Below are positions 8,651-16,800 of a DNA stretch of 64,000 bases, piece after piece. A program made the translations under genes and the position numbers. Location: assembly GCA_964384375.1 (NCBI GenBank), contig CAYLLN010000009.1, forward strand, positions 60,541-124,540. Reading direction: 5' to 3'. Origin of the DNA: CAYLLN01 sp964384375. GTDB taxonomy: Bacteria; Planctomycetota; Planctomycetia; Pirellulales; Pirellulaceae. A model generated the notes under the pieces. It did no database searches. It worked only from the letters and a program-made list of their open reading frames with translations, and had not been told where the DNA came from. How positions within the stretch are numbered: position 1 is the first letter of the stretch; every line of letters starts with the position of its first letter.

Positions 8651-9243
8651 TTCCCTCGCCCCAGGATGCGGGCCGCGGCCACGACGTATTCCGCTCCGGA
8701 ATAGACCGTGGAAACGACCGCCAGCCAGACCGACGTGTGCAGCGTGTAATAGAGCCACGGCTCGAGCGAAGTCTCGCGTGTGCCGGCCTGCTGATAGTGT
8801 CGTAGGGCAATCAAGCTTGCCACCACCGCCACGCACTGAAAGACCATTTTCAGTTTGCCGGCCGTCTGGGCGGAGAAATCGCCCCCCTGCTGCTCGATAA
8901 ATCCGCGAATGGCCGTGACCAGCATTTCGCGTCCCATGACGACGACCGCCATCCAAGGCAAGATGCCACTGCCAAGCTCGGCGGCCAGGAACGTGAACGC
9001 CCCGCAGATGATGATCTTGTCCACGAATGGATCGAAGATGCGGCCAAGCTTCGTGACTTGGTTGTACTTGCGAGCCCACCAGCCGTCGATCCAGTCGGTA
9101 CCGGCGGCGATGACGAAGACGATGGTTGCTTCGAGGTACCGCTCGAAGGGAATAAGCACGAACACGACGATGGCCAGCACGAAACGAGCCGTCGTGAGGA
9201 CGTTGGGGACGTTGAGGATCGTGGAGGACGACTGGCGAGGCAC
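8647..9243 (-). CDS. pgsA: CDP-diacylglycerol-glycerol-3-phosphate 3-phosphatidyltransferase
   Basis: A 198-residue membrane enzyme making phosphatidylglycerol-phosphate, the committed step to phosphatidylglycerol. The CDP-alcohol phosphatidyltransferase motif is complete: D50-x2-D53-G54-x2-A57-R58-x8-G67-x3-D71-x3-D75. Several transmembrane helices surround it, and length matches the family. It overlaps the downstream CPBP gene by four bases. In many bacteria rimO and pgsA are neighbours; here a two-gene toxin-antitoxin-like module sits between them. Confidence 0.92.
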   Translation of the reverse strand: MPRQSSSTILNVPNVLTTARFVLAIVVFVLIPFERYLEATIVFVIAAGTDWIDGWWARKYNQVTKLGRIFDPFVDKIIICGAFTFLAAELGSGILPWMAVVVMGREMLVTAIRGFIEQQGGDFSAQTAGKLKMVFQCVAVVASLIALRHYQQAGTRETSLEPWLYYTLHTSVWLAVVSTVYSGAEYVVAAARILGRGK

Positions 9244-9264
9244 AAGTTTCCTGAGGTTGGCAGT

Positions 9265-9519
9265 TCAGGGGCGATAGAACACCGATTTGATCGTAACCAT
9301 TCGATCGTCGTCGTTGACCTGAAACGTGACACCGATCGGCGATATTCCGATGACACGCCACCCGCTCGGATGCACCCGACCCAAGAGGTGAGCGTCCTCC
9401 TTGAGCATTTTCTCGATGCGGTCAAAAGCGTGGGTGACCCGCATCTTGTCAGGTGCTTGCAGCCACGCTTCCGCCAGTTGATGCTCAGCGACGGGCGACA
9501 ATACGACCGTGTATTTCAT
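9265..9519 (-). CDS. RelE/ParE-like toxin of a type II module
   Basis: An 84-residue protein with the small RelE/ParE layout: an N-terminal beta strand (K-Y-T-V-V-L-S), two helices (A-E-H-Q-L-A-E-A-W), then a beta sheet rich in basic and hydrophobic residues ending V-F-Y-R-P. RelE-type toxins cleave mRNA at the ribosome and ParE-type toxins poison gyrase; the motif does not tell which. Its start overlaps the upstream partner gene by four bases (ATGA), the classic coupling of antitoxin to toxin. The assignment is by fold pattern and gene arrangement. Confidence 0.68.
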   Translation of the reverse strand: MKYTVVLSPVAEHQLAEAWLQAPDKMRVTHAFDRIEKMLKEDAHLLGRVHPSGWRVIGISPIGVTFQVNDDDRMVTIKSVFYRP

Positions 9520-9761
9520 TGGCCATATTTCCGTCGCAATTCGGCGAGGACATCCGCTAGGGGACGGCCGGGGCCCGAGTCGTTGGAAGCTTTAATCAAT
9601 TCGGGCGTGATCTGCTCAAAAACCCAGGCGTATTCTTCGTCAGTGAATTCGCGAATGGGAGTATACACCCCGAGAACGACTCCCCGTTCATCCAGAACGC
9701 GGCTCGTCTCTGACCCCGCGAAACTCGGCGCCAGATTGGCTGGAATGGTAATGTCGCTCAT
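9516..9761 (-). CDS. Putative antitoxin paired with the RelE/ParE-like protein
   Basis: An 81-residue acidic protein immediately upstream of, and overlapping, the toxin-like gene. The start at 9761 was chosen because longer frames run into sequence antisense to rimO. Residues 1-50 form a short beta-rich segment (V-L-D-E-R-G-V-V-L-G-V-Y), and residues 52-81 are a helical tail ending in a basic R-R-K-Y-G-Q. There is no recognisable ribbon-helix-helix or HTH motif, so DNA binding is not evident. Function is inferred from gene order. Confidence 0.6.
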   Translation of the reverse strand: MSDITIPANLAPSFAGSETSRVLDERGVVLGVYTPIREFTDEEYAWVFEQITPELIKASNDSGPGRPLADVLAELRRKYGQ

Positions 9762-9798
9762 GTCGCCGTCTCCCGTCTTCAGGACTGCCTTCCCGGTA

Positions 9799-11235
9799 TT
9801 ATACCCCGCCAATCGCCGCCAATTGAGCTTTTGGCTTGGGGGCAGGGCGGGGTTTCTCGGCAGCGGCGGCGACGAGGTCGTATTCCTGCGTAGCAACCAC
9901 TTCGCACGGCACGATGTCGCCGGCACGGAGGCGGATGTGGTTGCCGGTGACAAAGACGAGCCCGTCCACGTCCGGCGCGTCGGCGGCGCTGCGACCAATC
10001 CAGACGTTCTTCTCGTCCGGCACCGGCTGGTCAATAATCACGTCCATCGTTCGGCCGAGTTGCTCTTGCAAATGATTGAAGGCGATTTCCTGCTGCACCT
10101 GCATCAGCCGCTCGCGACGCGATTCGGCGACTTCCGCCGGCACGTGGTCGGGCAGGTTGGCGGCCGGAGTATCGGGCTCAAGCGAGTAGGTAAAAACCCC
10201 CATCCGCTCGAACTTCTGCTGCTGGACGAACTCCACAAGCTGATTGAAGTCGTCGTCGGATTCGCCGGGAAAGCCGGTGATGAACGTTGTTCGCAGCGTC
10301 AGGCCCTCGATCCGCGAGCGAAGTTTGCCCATCAGTGCTTCTGTCTCTGGGCGCGTCACGCGGCGGGCCATCCGTCGCAGCATGTGGTCGCTGGCATGCT
10401 GCAGAGGAATGTCGATGTACGGCAGGATCTTACGGCTGTCGGCAATCGTGTCGATCAATTCGTCGCCAATGTACATCGGGTAGAAGTACATCAGGCGAAT
10501 CCAGTCGATTCCGGCGACTTCCTCGAGCCGCCGAAGCAGCTCCGTCAGACGTGTCTCGCCATACAGGTCCAGGCCGTAGTAGGTTGTGTCCTGAGCGACG
10601 ACGATCAGTTCGCGTGCGCCGTCGGCGGCCAGTTGCTCGGCTTCGGCAACGACCTCTTCGATCGGCTTGCTGGCGTGCTTGCCGCGCATTTTGGGAATTG
10701 CACAGAACGTGCAGAGCCGGTCGCATCCTTCGGAAATCTTCAGATACGCGAAGTGCCGGGGCGTGATCCGGAGGCGATCCTTGTCAGAGAGAGCGCGAAT
10801 CGGAGCGGGGCGGAATACCGTTCGCTGCTCGTCAAGATGCCCAACCAGCCGATCGGCAACTCGCGTGATCTCGTCACGGCCGAAGACGCCCACGAGATGA
10901 TCGATGCCGGGCCGATCGACGAGCAATTGCTCCTTCTGCCGCTCGGCGAGGCAGCCGCTGACGATCACACCGCGTGTGCGACCCTGTTCCTTGAGCGAAA
11001 GCATTTCGTCGATTGCCGAAAACGATTCAGTCCGCGCCCGCTCGATGAAGCCGCACGTGTTGACGACGACGAAATCCGCCCCGTCGGGATCGCTCACCAG
11101 GTCGTAACCGTCGATCTTGAGCAGACCAAGCATCCGCTCGCTATCGACGGTGTTTTTCGGGCAGCCGAGGCTGACGAAGGCATAGGTCCCCTTCGAGTCA
11201 GCAGTGGGTTGGGCGGGTTTCTTTTTGGATGCCAT
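9799..11235 (-). CDS. rimO: Ribosomal protein S12 methylthiotransferase RimO
   Basis: Radical SAM enzyme that adds a methylthio group to the conserved Asp of ribosomal protein S12. The UPF0004 domain has its three cluster cysteines (Cys25 in S-L-G-C-P-K-N, Cys61, Cys95). The radical SAM cluster is Cys171-x3-Cys175-x2-Cys178 in E-G-C-D-R-L-C-T-F-C. The C-terminal TRAM domain ends near residue 450, followed by an Ala/Pro/Lys tail. S-L-G-C-P-K-N-T-V-D-S-E at the start separates RimO from MiaB. Length of 478 is slightly above the usual 440. It heads the minus-strand run toward pgsA. Confidence 0.95.
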   Translation of the reverse strand: MASKKKPAQPTADSKGTYAFVSLGCPKNTVDSERMLGLLKIDGYDLVSDPDGADFVVVNTCGFIERARTESFSAIDEMLSLKEQGRTRGVIVSGCLAERQKEQLLVDRPGIDHLVGVFGRDEITRVADRLVGHLDEQRTVFRPAPIRALSDKDRLRITPRHFAYLKISEGCDRLCTFCAIPKMRGKHASKPIEEVVAEAEQLAADGARELIVVAQDTTYYGLDLYGETRLTELLRRLEEVAGIDWIRLMYFYPMYIGDELIDTIADSRKILPYIDIPLQHASDHMLRRMARRVTRPETEALMGKLRSRIEGLTLRTTFITGFPGESDDDFNQLVEFVQQQKFERMGVFTYSLEPDTPAANLPDHVPAEVAESRRERLMQVQQEIAFNHLQEQLGRTMDVIIDQPVPDEKNVWIGRSAADAPDVDGLVFVTGNHIRLRAGDIVPCEVVATQEYDLVAAAAEKPRPAPKPKAQLAAIGGV

Positions 11236-11473
11236 CGAACTTGACCTTCGCCGGAAGCAAACTGCTTCCGGGACCGACAGGAAGTAGTATGAGCGACCGG
11301 AGACGAGTTTGCCTCTGGCTAGAGACGCGAAATGGGCCGCAACTTATTGATTCTATTGCACTTATGCCACCCTGGCGAGGGGCACGCCAGCGGAAATGTT
11401 CGCGGCAAATCGGCCCTACGCAGGCAATTTGGGCAAGCTATATTGGTCAGGTCGCTGGTTTGAGCACTCTTAT

Positions 11474-11499
11474 GGCAGGCGTGACGCCTGTCCCACGAA
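11474..11499. repeat. Dispersed palindrome (GGCAGGCG family) at a gene start
   Basis: A near-palindrome with arms GGCAGGCGT / ACGCCTGTC followed by CCACGA. Related copies lie at 50587-50612 and 52852-52877. This copy abuts the start of the BMC gene and would be translated if the upstream ATG at 11472 were used, which argues for the downstream GTG. Confidence 0.6.
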
Positions 11500-11501
11500 T
11501 C

Positions 11502-12134
11502 GTGAACGAAGCCCTCGGCATCCTCGAAGTCACCGGCCTTACACCGGCCATGGTGGCGCTCGACACGATGGACAAGACCGCGGGCATTCGGCTCGTGCAA
11601 TCCGAGTCGAACGACTTCTACGGCGTGGTGCTGAAGGTTGCCGGCCCGGTTGCCGCGGTTCAGGCCGCCATTGCCGCGGGCAAGAGTGCCGCCGACCAAA
11701 TGGGCGGCAAACCGGTCGGCACCGTGCTCAACAAGCCGGATGATCGCGCCCAGAAGGCGCTGCAAAGCCCGGTCGAGGTGAGCCCGCTCATCCAGCAGCC
11801 GGTCGTTAAGAATCCGAACTACGAAACGCTCGCAAGCAGCGAGGGAAAACGCATGGCCGACAACGTCTTCGCCCTGGGCTTCATCGAAACGCAAGGCTTC
11901 ACCGCCGTCTTCGAGGCGATCGACTCTGCCTGCAAGGCGGCCAATGTCGAAGTGATCGGCAAGGAAAAGCTCGGCGGCGGCTACATCACCGTGATCGTGA
12001 AAGGGGACGTCGCCGCGGTCAAAGCCGCCGTGGAAGCAGGCACGGCCAAGGTCCAGGGCCTGGGCAAGCTGATCGCCGGCCACGTCATCGCCCGCCCGAG
12101 CGCCGCGGTGCTGAGCCTGCTGCCCAAGTCGTAG
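11502..12134 (+). CDS. Tandem-domain bacterial microcompartment shell protein (BMC-T-like)
   Basis: About 210 residues with two BMC domains: residues 1-80 begin N-E-A-L-G-I-L-E-V-T-G-L-T-P, and the second starts near residue 124 with A-L-G-F-I-E-T-Q-G-F-T and ends with the canonical H-V-I-A-R-P-S. Both show the G-I/L-E-T/V-x-G strand, central glycine-rich strand and lysine/glycine edge of shell hexamer-type subunits. Tandem-domain proteins assemble as pseudohexameric trimers. GTG at 11502 is preferred because the next upstream ATG (11472) would translate a dispersed palindrome. No other shell protein, encapsulated enzyme or vertex protein is in the window. Confidence 0.85.
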   Translation: MNEALGILEVTGLTPAMVALDTMDKTAGIRLVQSESNDFYGVVLKVAGPVAAVQAAIAAGKSAADQMGGKPVGTVLNKPDDRAQKALQSPVEVSPLIQQPVVKNPNYETLASSEGKRMADNVFALGFIETQGFTAVFEAIDSACKAANVEVIGKEKLGGGYITVIVKGDVAAVKAAVEAGTAKVQGLGKLIAGHVIARPSAAVLSLLPKS

Positions 12135-12158
12135 AGCAGGGCGGGACGTGTCCTGCTC
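12134..12158 (+). terminator. Hairpin at the end of the BMC gene
   Basis: GAGCAGG at 12134-12140 pairs with CCTGCTC at 12152-12158 across an 11-base loop, starting inside the stop codon. There is no T tract, so this may be a terminator-like or stabilising hairpin between convergent genes rather than a canonical intrinsic terminator. Confidence 0.35.
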
Positions 12159-12195
12159 AAGTGCAGCGACGTGTCAACGCAGCAGGATGAATGCC

Positions 12196-12639
12196 CTACG
12201 GTAATGTCGTCCTGAAATCCAAGTCCACGCCGAGCCGTTCGAAGAAACAGGCGTCGTCCAGCTCCAGTTTGCCGGAGATCGGGTCGAAGCGCAGCGTCTG
12301 GCACTGAATCGTCGTGTCACCTGTCGAGACCGACAAGCCACTTTCTTCGGCCGCGATTTTCAACCGCTGACGACGCGAACGCAATTCGAGCTGGTCGCTC
12401 ATTTCGATGAATTGTCCGCCGACATAGCCGGCAATGCACGGTTCTGCCGAGCCTCGCGGGAGATGAAAAAGCAGAACCGGATCGCTCTCGCTGGATCGCG
12501 ATAGCTCCTGAGACAAGCGGCGAATTCGTAGCTCTTGGTACACGAACCCGCTGACGATCGATGCCGCGGCAACCGCGACAAATAGCGATCGCAGCCCGAA
12601 TCGAAATCTTCGCTGCCGATCCACTGGCAGTTCATCCAT
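12196..12639 (-). CDS. Hypothetical membrane-anchored protein
   Basis: 147 residues. A basic N-terminus (R-Q-R-R-F-R-F-G-L-R-S-L-F) leads into one membrane helix at about residues 18-36, then a short coiled segment (E-L-R-I-R-R-L-S-Q-E-L) and a mostly beta-type soluble domain. The R-F-x-L-R-S-L-F-V entry to the helix is a common signature of short planctomycete membrane proteins. The ATG at 12639 is chosen because GGAG lies six bases upstream; another in-frame ATG at 12651 lacks this. Function unknown. Confidence 0.6.
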   Translation of the reverse strand: MDELPVDRQRRFRFGLRSLFVAVAAASIVSGFVYQELRIRRLSQELSRSSESDPVLLFHLPRGSAEPCIAGYVGGQFIEMSDQLELRSRRQRLKIAAEESGLSVSTGDTTIQCQTLRFDPISGKLELDDACFFERLGVDLDFRTTLP

Positions 12640-12704
12640 GACACACTCCATTACGCGGCAGGCTGAATCCTGCCCTACATGGATGGAATGGCGGGATTCT
12701 TGTC

Positions 12705-13619
12705 CTACGCCGCCAGCTTCTCGCGCACCCGCTCGAGCAGCTTCTTGGTCGCGAGAATTCCCTCGGACTCACTCAGCTTCGAGCCTTCATACTCGATGCC
12801 GCAGTAGCCGTGATAGCCGTGCTTGAGCACAATCCCCATCATCTTCGCGTAGTCGGTGTGCGTTTCGTTCCCTTCGGCGTCGAAGTCGTGGCTCTTCGCG
12901 CTCACCGCCTTGGCGAACGGCATTAGTTCATCGACCCCCTTGTAGCGGTCGTACTCTTCAGTGTTGCTGACGCGGAAGTTACCGAAGTCGGGGAGCGTGC
13001 CGCAGTTTTTCTTATCGACCAGCTTCATCACGCCGGCCAACCACGTGCCGTTGCTCGACAGACCGCCGTGGTTCTCGACGATGACATTCAGCCCGTGCGG
13101 GGCGGCGAATTCCGACAGCCGCCGCAGGCCATCCGCCGCCAGTTCCTGCTGCTTCTCGAACGAAAGTTTGCCGTCGGACGCCGCGTTGACGCGAATCGAG
13201 TGGCAGCCGAGCTCCTTGGCCGCTTCGACCCACTTGTAGTGGTTCTCGACCGCCTTGGTCCGTTTGGCGTCGTCCGAATCGCCGAGGTTCCCTTCGCCGT
13301 CGCACATAATGAGGAGCGTCTTTACGCCCAGGTCGTCGGCTCGCTTCTTCAGCTCCGCGACGTAGGCCACGTCCTTCGCCTTATCCTTCCAGAACTGGTT
13401 GACGTACTCAATGGCGTCGATGCCGTAGTCGTTCTTGGCCGTCTTGGCAAAGTCCTTGTTATCGAGCTTGCCGCCGAAGAGCGTCTTATGCAGCGACCAC
13501 TGGGCAAGCGAAATCTGAAACGGCGGCTGCTTCTCGTCCTTAGCCAGCGTGCCCCGAACCCAGCAGGGCATCGAGGCAACAGCGGCGGAAGCGGCAAGGA
13601 ATTGGCGGCGAGTGGTCAT
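12705..13619 (-). CDS. TAT-exported sugar phosphate isomerase/epimerase-like TIM barrel
   Basis: 304 residues. A twin-arginine signal (T-T-R-R-Q-F-L-A-A-S-A-A) at residues 2-13 precedes an AP-endonuclease-2-type TIM barrel. Metal-site candidates include the Glu in I-E-Y-V-N, Glu in V-I-V-E-N-H-G-G, Asp in L-P-D-F-G-N-F, His in A-K-S-H-D-F-D and the late Glu in G-I-E-Y-E-G. Proteins of this type isomerise or epimerise keto-sugars; the planctomycete exported versions are poorly characterised. It is monocistronic as far as visible and diverges from the giant TPR gene. Confidence 0.85.
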   Translation of the reverse strand: MTTRRQFLAASAAVASMPCWVRGTLAKDEKQPPFQISLAQWSLHKTLFGGKLDNKDFAKTAKNDYGIDAIEYVNQFWKDKAKDVAYVAELKKRADDLGVKTLLIMCDGEGNLGDSDDAKRTKAVENHYKWVEAAKELGCHSIRVNAASDGKLSFEKQQELAADGLRRLSEFAAPHGLNVIVENHGGLSSNGTWLAGVMKLVDKKNCGTLPDFGNFRVSNTEEYDRYKGVDELMPFAKAVSAKSHDFDAEGNETHTDYAKMMGIVLKHGYHGYCGIEYEGSKLSESEGILATKKLLERVREKLAA

Positions 13620-13824
13620 GGGAGCGTCTCGGATTGGATGGAGTGCGAAGGCATAGTCGCAATATAGCTGGTCCCCTCGGCATTCGGAAAGCGATTGGTT
13701 ATTGAAGTCCCCGATTTCTGCAGCCGCGGCTCACGCCAAGTGATCTCGCCGAACCGAATTGCGGTCTGCCGCGTCCCCCCTAATAATCAGGCTCCCTCAT
13801 CTGAAATTGCGGCGGCTCCCTCTC

Positions 13825-16800
13825 ATGATCGTCAAGACGCAGGAACTCATCGCGCCCACCCTGGCCGCCGTGCGCGAGCACTACGAGCAAGGGCGGATGC
13901 TCCAAGCCTACGACGCCGGCCGCACACTGGGTCCGCTCGAAGCGTGGCCCGGCTGCGAAGCCCGCGTGATGGCGGGCCGCCTGGCGGGACACATCGGGGC
14001 GCCGCGGCTTAGCACGTGGATCCTGCGCTGTGCGTATAAGACGTGGCCCAACGATGTTGAAGCCCGCTATTACTATGCCTATGGTCTCTGGCGTCGTCGC
14101 GGACCTTTCCCGGCATGGCAATGGCTGCAATCGGTCGGCCCGCCAGGCGAATCGGCCCCACCCGACATCCGCTCTTCGTGGCATGCCCTCGTTGGCGAAG
14201 TGGCCGGCATGCTTCGCGATTTCGCAACTGCCGAAGCGTGGCTCGCGCGGGCAGCCGAGATTGCACCGACGAGCGCATGGGTCAAGGTCTGCCAGGCACA
14301 GCTGATGGAGTTCGAGGATCGCTACGACGAGGCGCTCGATACAGCGCAGCAAGCGCTCGCGATGCGGCCGTTCTATCGCCCCGCCGTGCAAACGACCGCG
14401 CACCTGCTCACGCTCATGGATCGCGACGGCGAGGCACTCGAACTTTTGAGTGTGGCCAGCGACCGACTCGAATCAGCCGCCATCGCCGGGCAGCTCTTTA
14501 CTTTGCAATTGGAGCTGAAGCAGCACGCCGATGCCGGCCGCACGCTCGACCGGTTGATCGAGCTTTCGCCGCTGGCGGAAAAGGGGTTCAAGAAATGGAT
14601 TGGTGGGGCACGGGCGGAGATCGCCTACTTTCTGGGCGATACCGAGGCCTCAATCGCCGCCGCGAATGAGTCGGATAGCGAGTATTGGAAAGCAATCGCC
14701 GAGCGCCTCCAGCAGCCGCCGCGAGCCGGAGGCAAGGTTGTGAGCCTGCCGGTTGGCTTTGTGCGGCAGCATCACGTCACTTGCGTTCCGGCGACGCTCT
14801 CAGCCGTCAGCCGCTATTGGTCGATGCCGGTCGATCACCTGCAGGTGGCCGACGAGATTTGCTACAACGGCACGTCGCATTTTCACGAGCGAAAGTGGGC
14901 CCGCGAACACGGGTGGGTGCCGCGCGAGTTTTCCGTTACCGAGGAAGCGGCGTTCGCTCTACTCGATCGAGGCGTGCCGTTCACGTTTACCACCGTCGAT
15001 CCGGGCAATTCGCACCTCCAGGCGATCATGGGGTACGACGGCCGCCGCGGCACGCTGATGGTCCGCGACCCGTTCTGGCGAAACACAGGGGAGGCCCTGG
15101 CCGAAAAACTGCTCGACCGTTATGCCGCCTATGGTCCCCGCGGCATGGCCCTCGTTCCGGCCGCCGAAGCCGAGCGACTGGCGGGACTCGACCTGCCGGA
15201 TGCGGCGCTGTGGGATTTGCTGCACGAACTGGATGGAGCACTCATCGCCCATCGGCGCGAGGAGGCGCAGGCGGCTTTCGAGAAAATGCAGTCCGCGTCA
15301 TCCGAGCACCGCCTCGCTCACGAAGCTCGCCGCCGCCTGGCCATTTACGATGGCAACCAGTCCGAGCACCTTGCCGCGATCGATGCACTCGTGGCGAAGT
15401 TTCCTGAGGATCAGAGCCTGCAACTCGAACGGCTGAGCGTCCTGCGTAATCAGGCCCGTCGCGACGAACGGCTGGAAATCTATCGCCAGCTTTGTCAGAA
15501 GAAGGAAACCCATCCGATCTTTTGGCAGCAATACGCCCAGGAATTGCGGATCGACGCCCGCCGGCACGACGATGCGGTCTATCTGCTCGAGCGGGCGATC
15601 CGCCGCTGGCCCACCGAAGCGGCCAATTATTTCAGCCTCGCCAATATCTACTGGGATCAGCGGCGGTTCGCCGAAGCCCTCACGCTCTATCGCTTTGCGG
15701 CGACGCTGGGGAATATGGACGAGCAGCTCGTCGAGGGGTTCTTCGGCGCGGCCAATTGGTTCAAGCAGACCGACGCCGCCCTGGCGTTCCTCCGTGATCG
15801 CGTCGCCCGCTTTGGCAAAAAGTCGAGCCAGCCGGCCAAAACGCTTGCCAATGCGTTCATGCAGCTTGACCGGAACGGCGAAGCCCTCGCGACGATCGAC
15901 GAGGCGCTGAAGGTCAAGTCCGACGACGGGCAGCTTATGCTCTACGCTGCCGATCTGTACCTTGCGTGCAGCGTGCAGCACATGCCGCGGGCGCAGAATC
16001 TGCTCGCGCAGGCCAAGGACAAGTCGCCTCGCGGGCAATGGCTTCGGACCGCCGCCCGCATGGCACACACCGACGGTCGCCATGCCGATTCGCTCGCCCT
16101 CTGGCGGGAAGTACTCGCTTTGCAGCCGCTCGCGATCGACGCCCATCGGGCCATCGCACGTCTCTTGGCGGAAATGGAAAGCCCGGCCGCGGCCCTGGCT
16201 CATCTCGCAGCCGCAGCCGACCGCTTCCCGCATCACTACCCACTGCACGAGTTGTGGATCGAGTGGACCCGCGAAGAGCCGCCAGTTGTTCGCGAGCCGA
16301 TCATCCGCCGGGCAGTTGCGGTTAATCCCGACGACGGCTGGATTCGCCGCGAGCTGGCGTTCTTACTTTCTGGCGAGCGGCGGCTGCCGGAGGCTTGGGT
16401 CGAGGCGGAGATTGCCGGCCGCCTCGACCCGACGAATGTTTCGCACTATCTACTCCTCGCGAACCTCTACCGGGCTGAGAATAAGCTGCCCGATGCCCGT
16501 ACGGCTCTGCGGCGTGGAATTGAACTGTCAGTCGATAACGACTATGCCATCGCCGAGCTGATGGACCTGTGCGACACCCCGGCCGACCGCCGAGCCGCAC
16601 TCGCCTTCGTCAAGCAAGAACTGGTGAAGCAGGTCATCTTCGGCGATGGCTTGCTCAACTATCGGAGCCATGCCCGCGGCACGCTTGCGCCGGAAGAGCT
16701 GCTCGCCGATTTGCAGGAGGCGCTTGCTGCTCGTCCCGACCTGTGGCATGCGTGGTCGGCCGCGACAATCCAATTGCTGGCGCTGAATCGAGTTGACCAG

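Noticed and set aside
9058..11244. 728-residue plus-strand open frame
   Set aside because: It is antisense to rimO, the toxin-antitoxin genes and pgsA, all with clear motifs. Its translation has no domain and is rich in Arg, His and Gln as typical of high-GC antisense frames.
11229..11501. N-terminal extension of the BMC protein
   Set aside because: Upstream residues are encoded partly by a dispersed palindrome and lack BMC-type sequence; the domain begins at the GTG at 11502.
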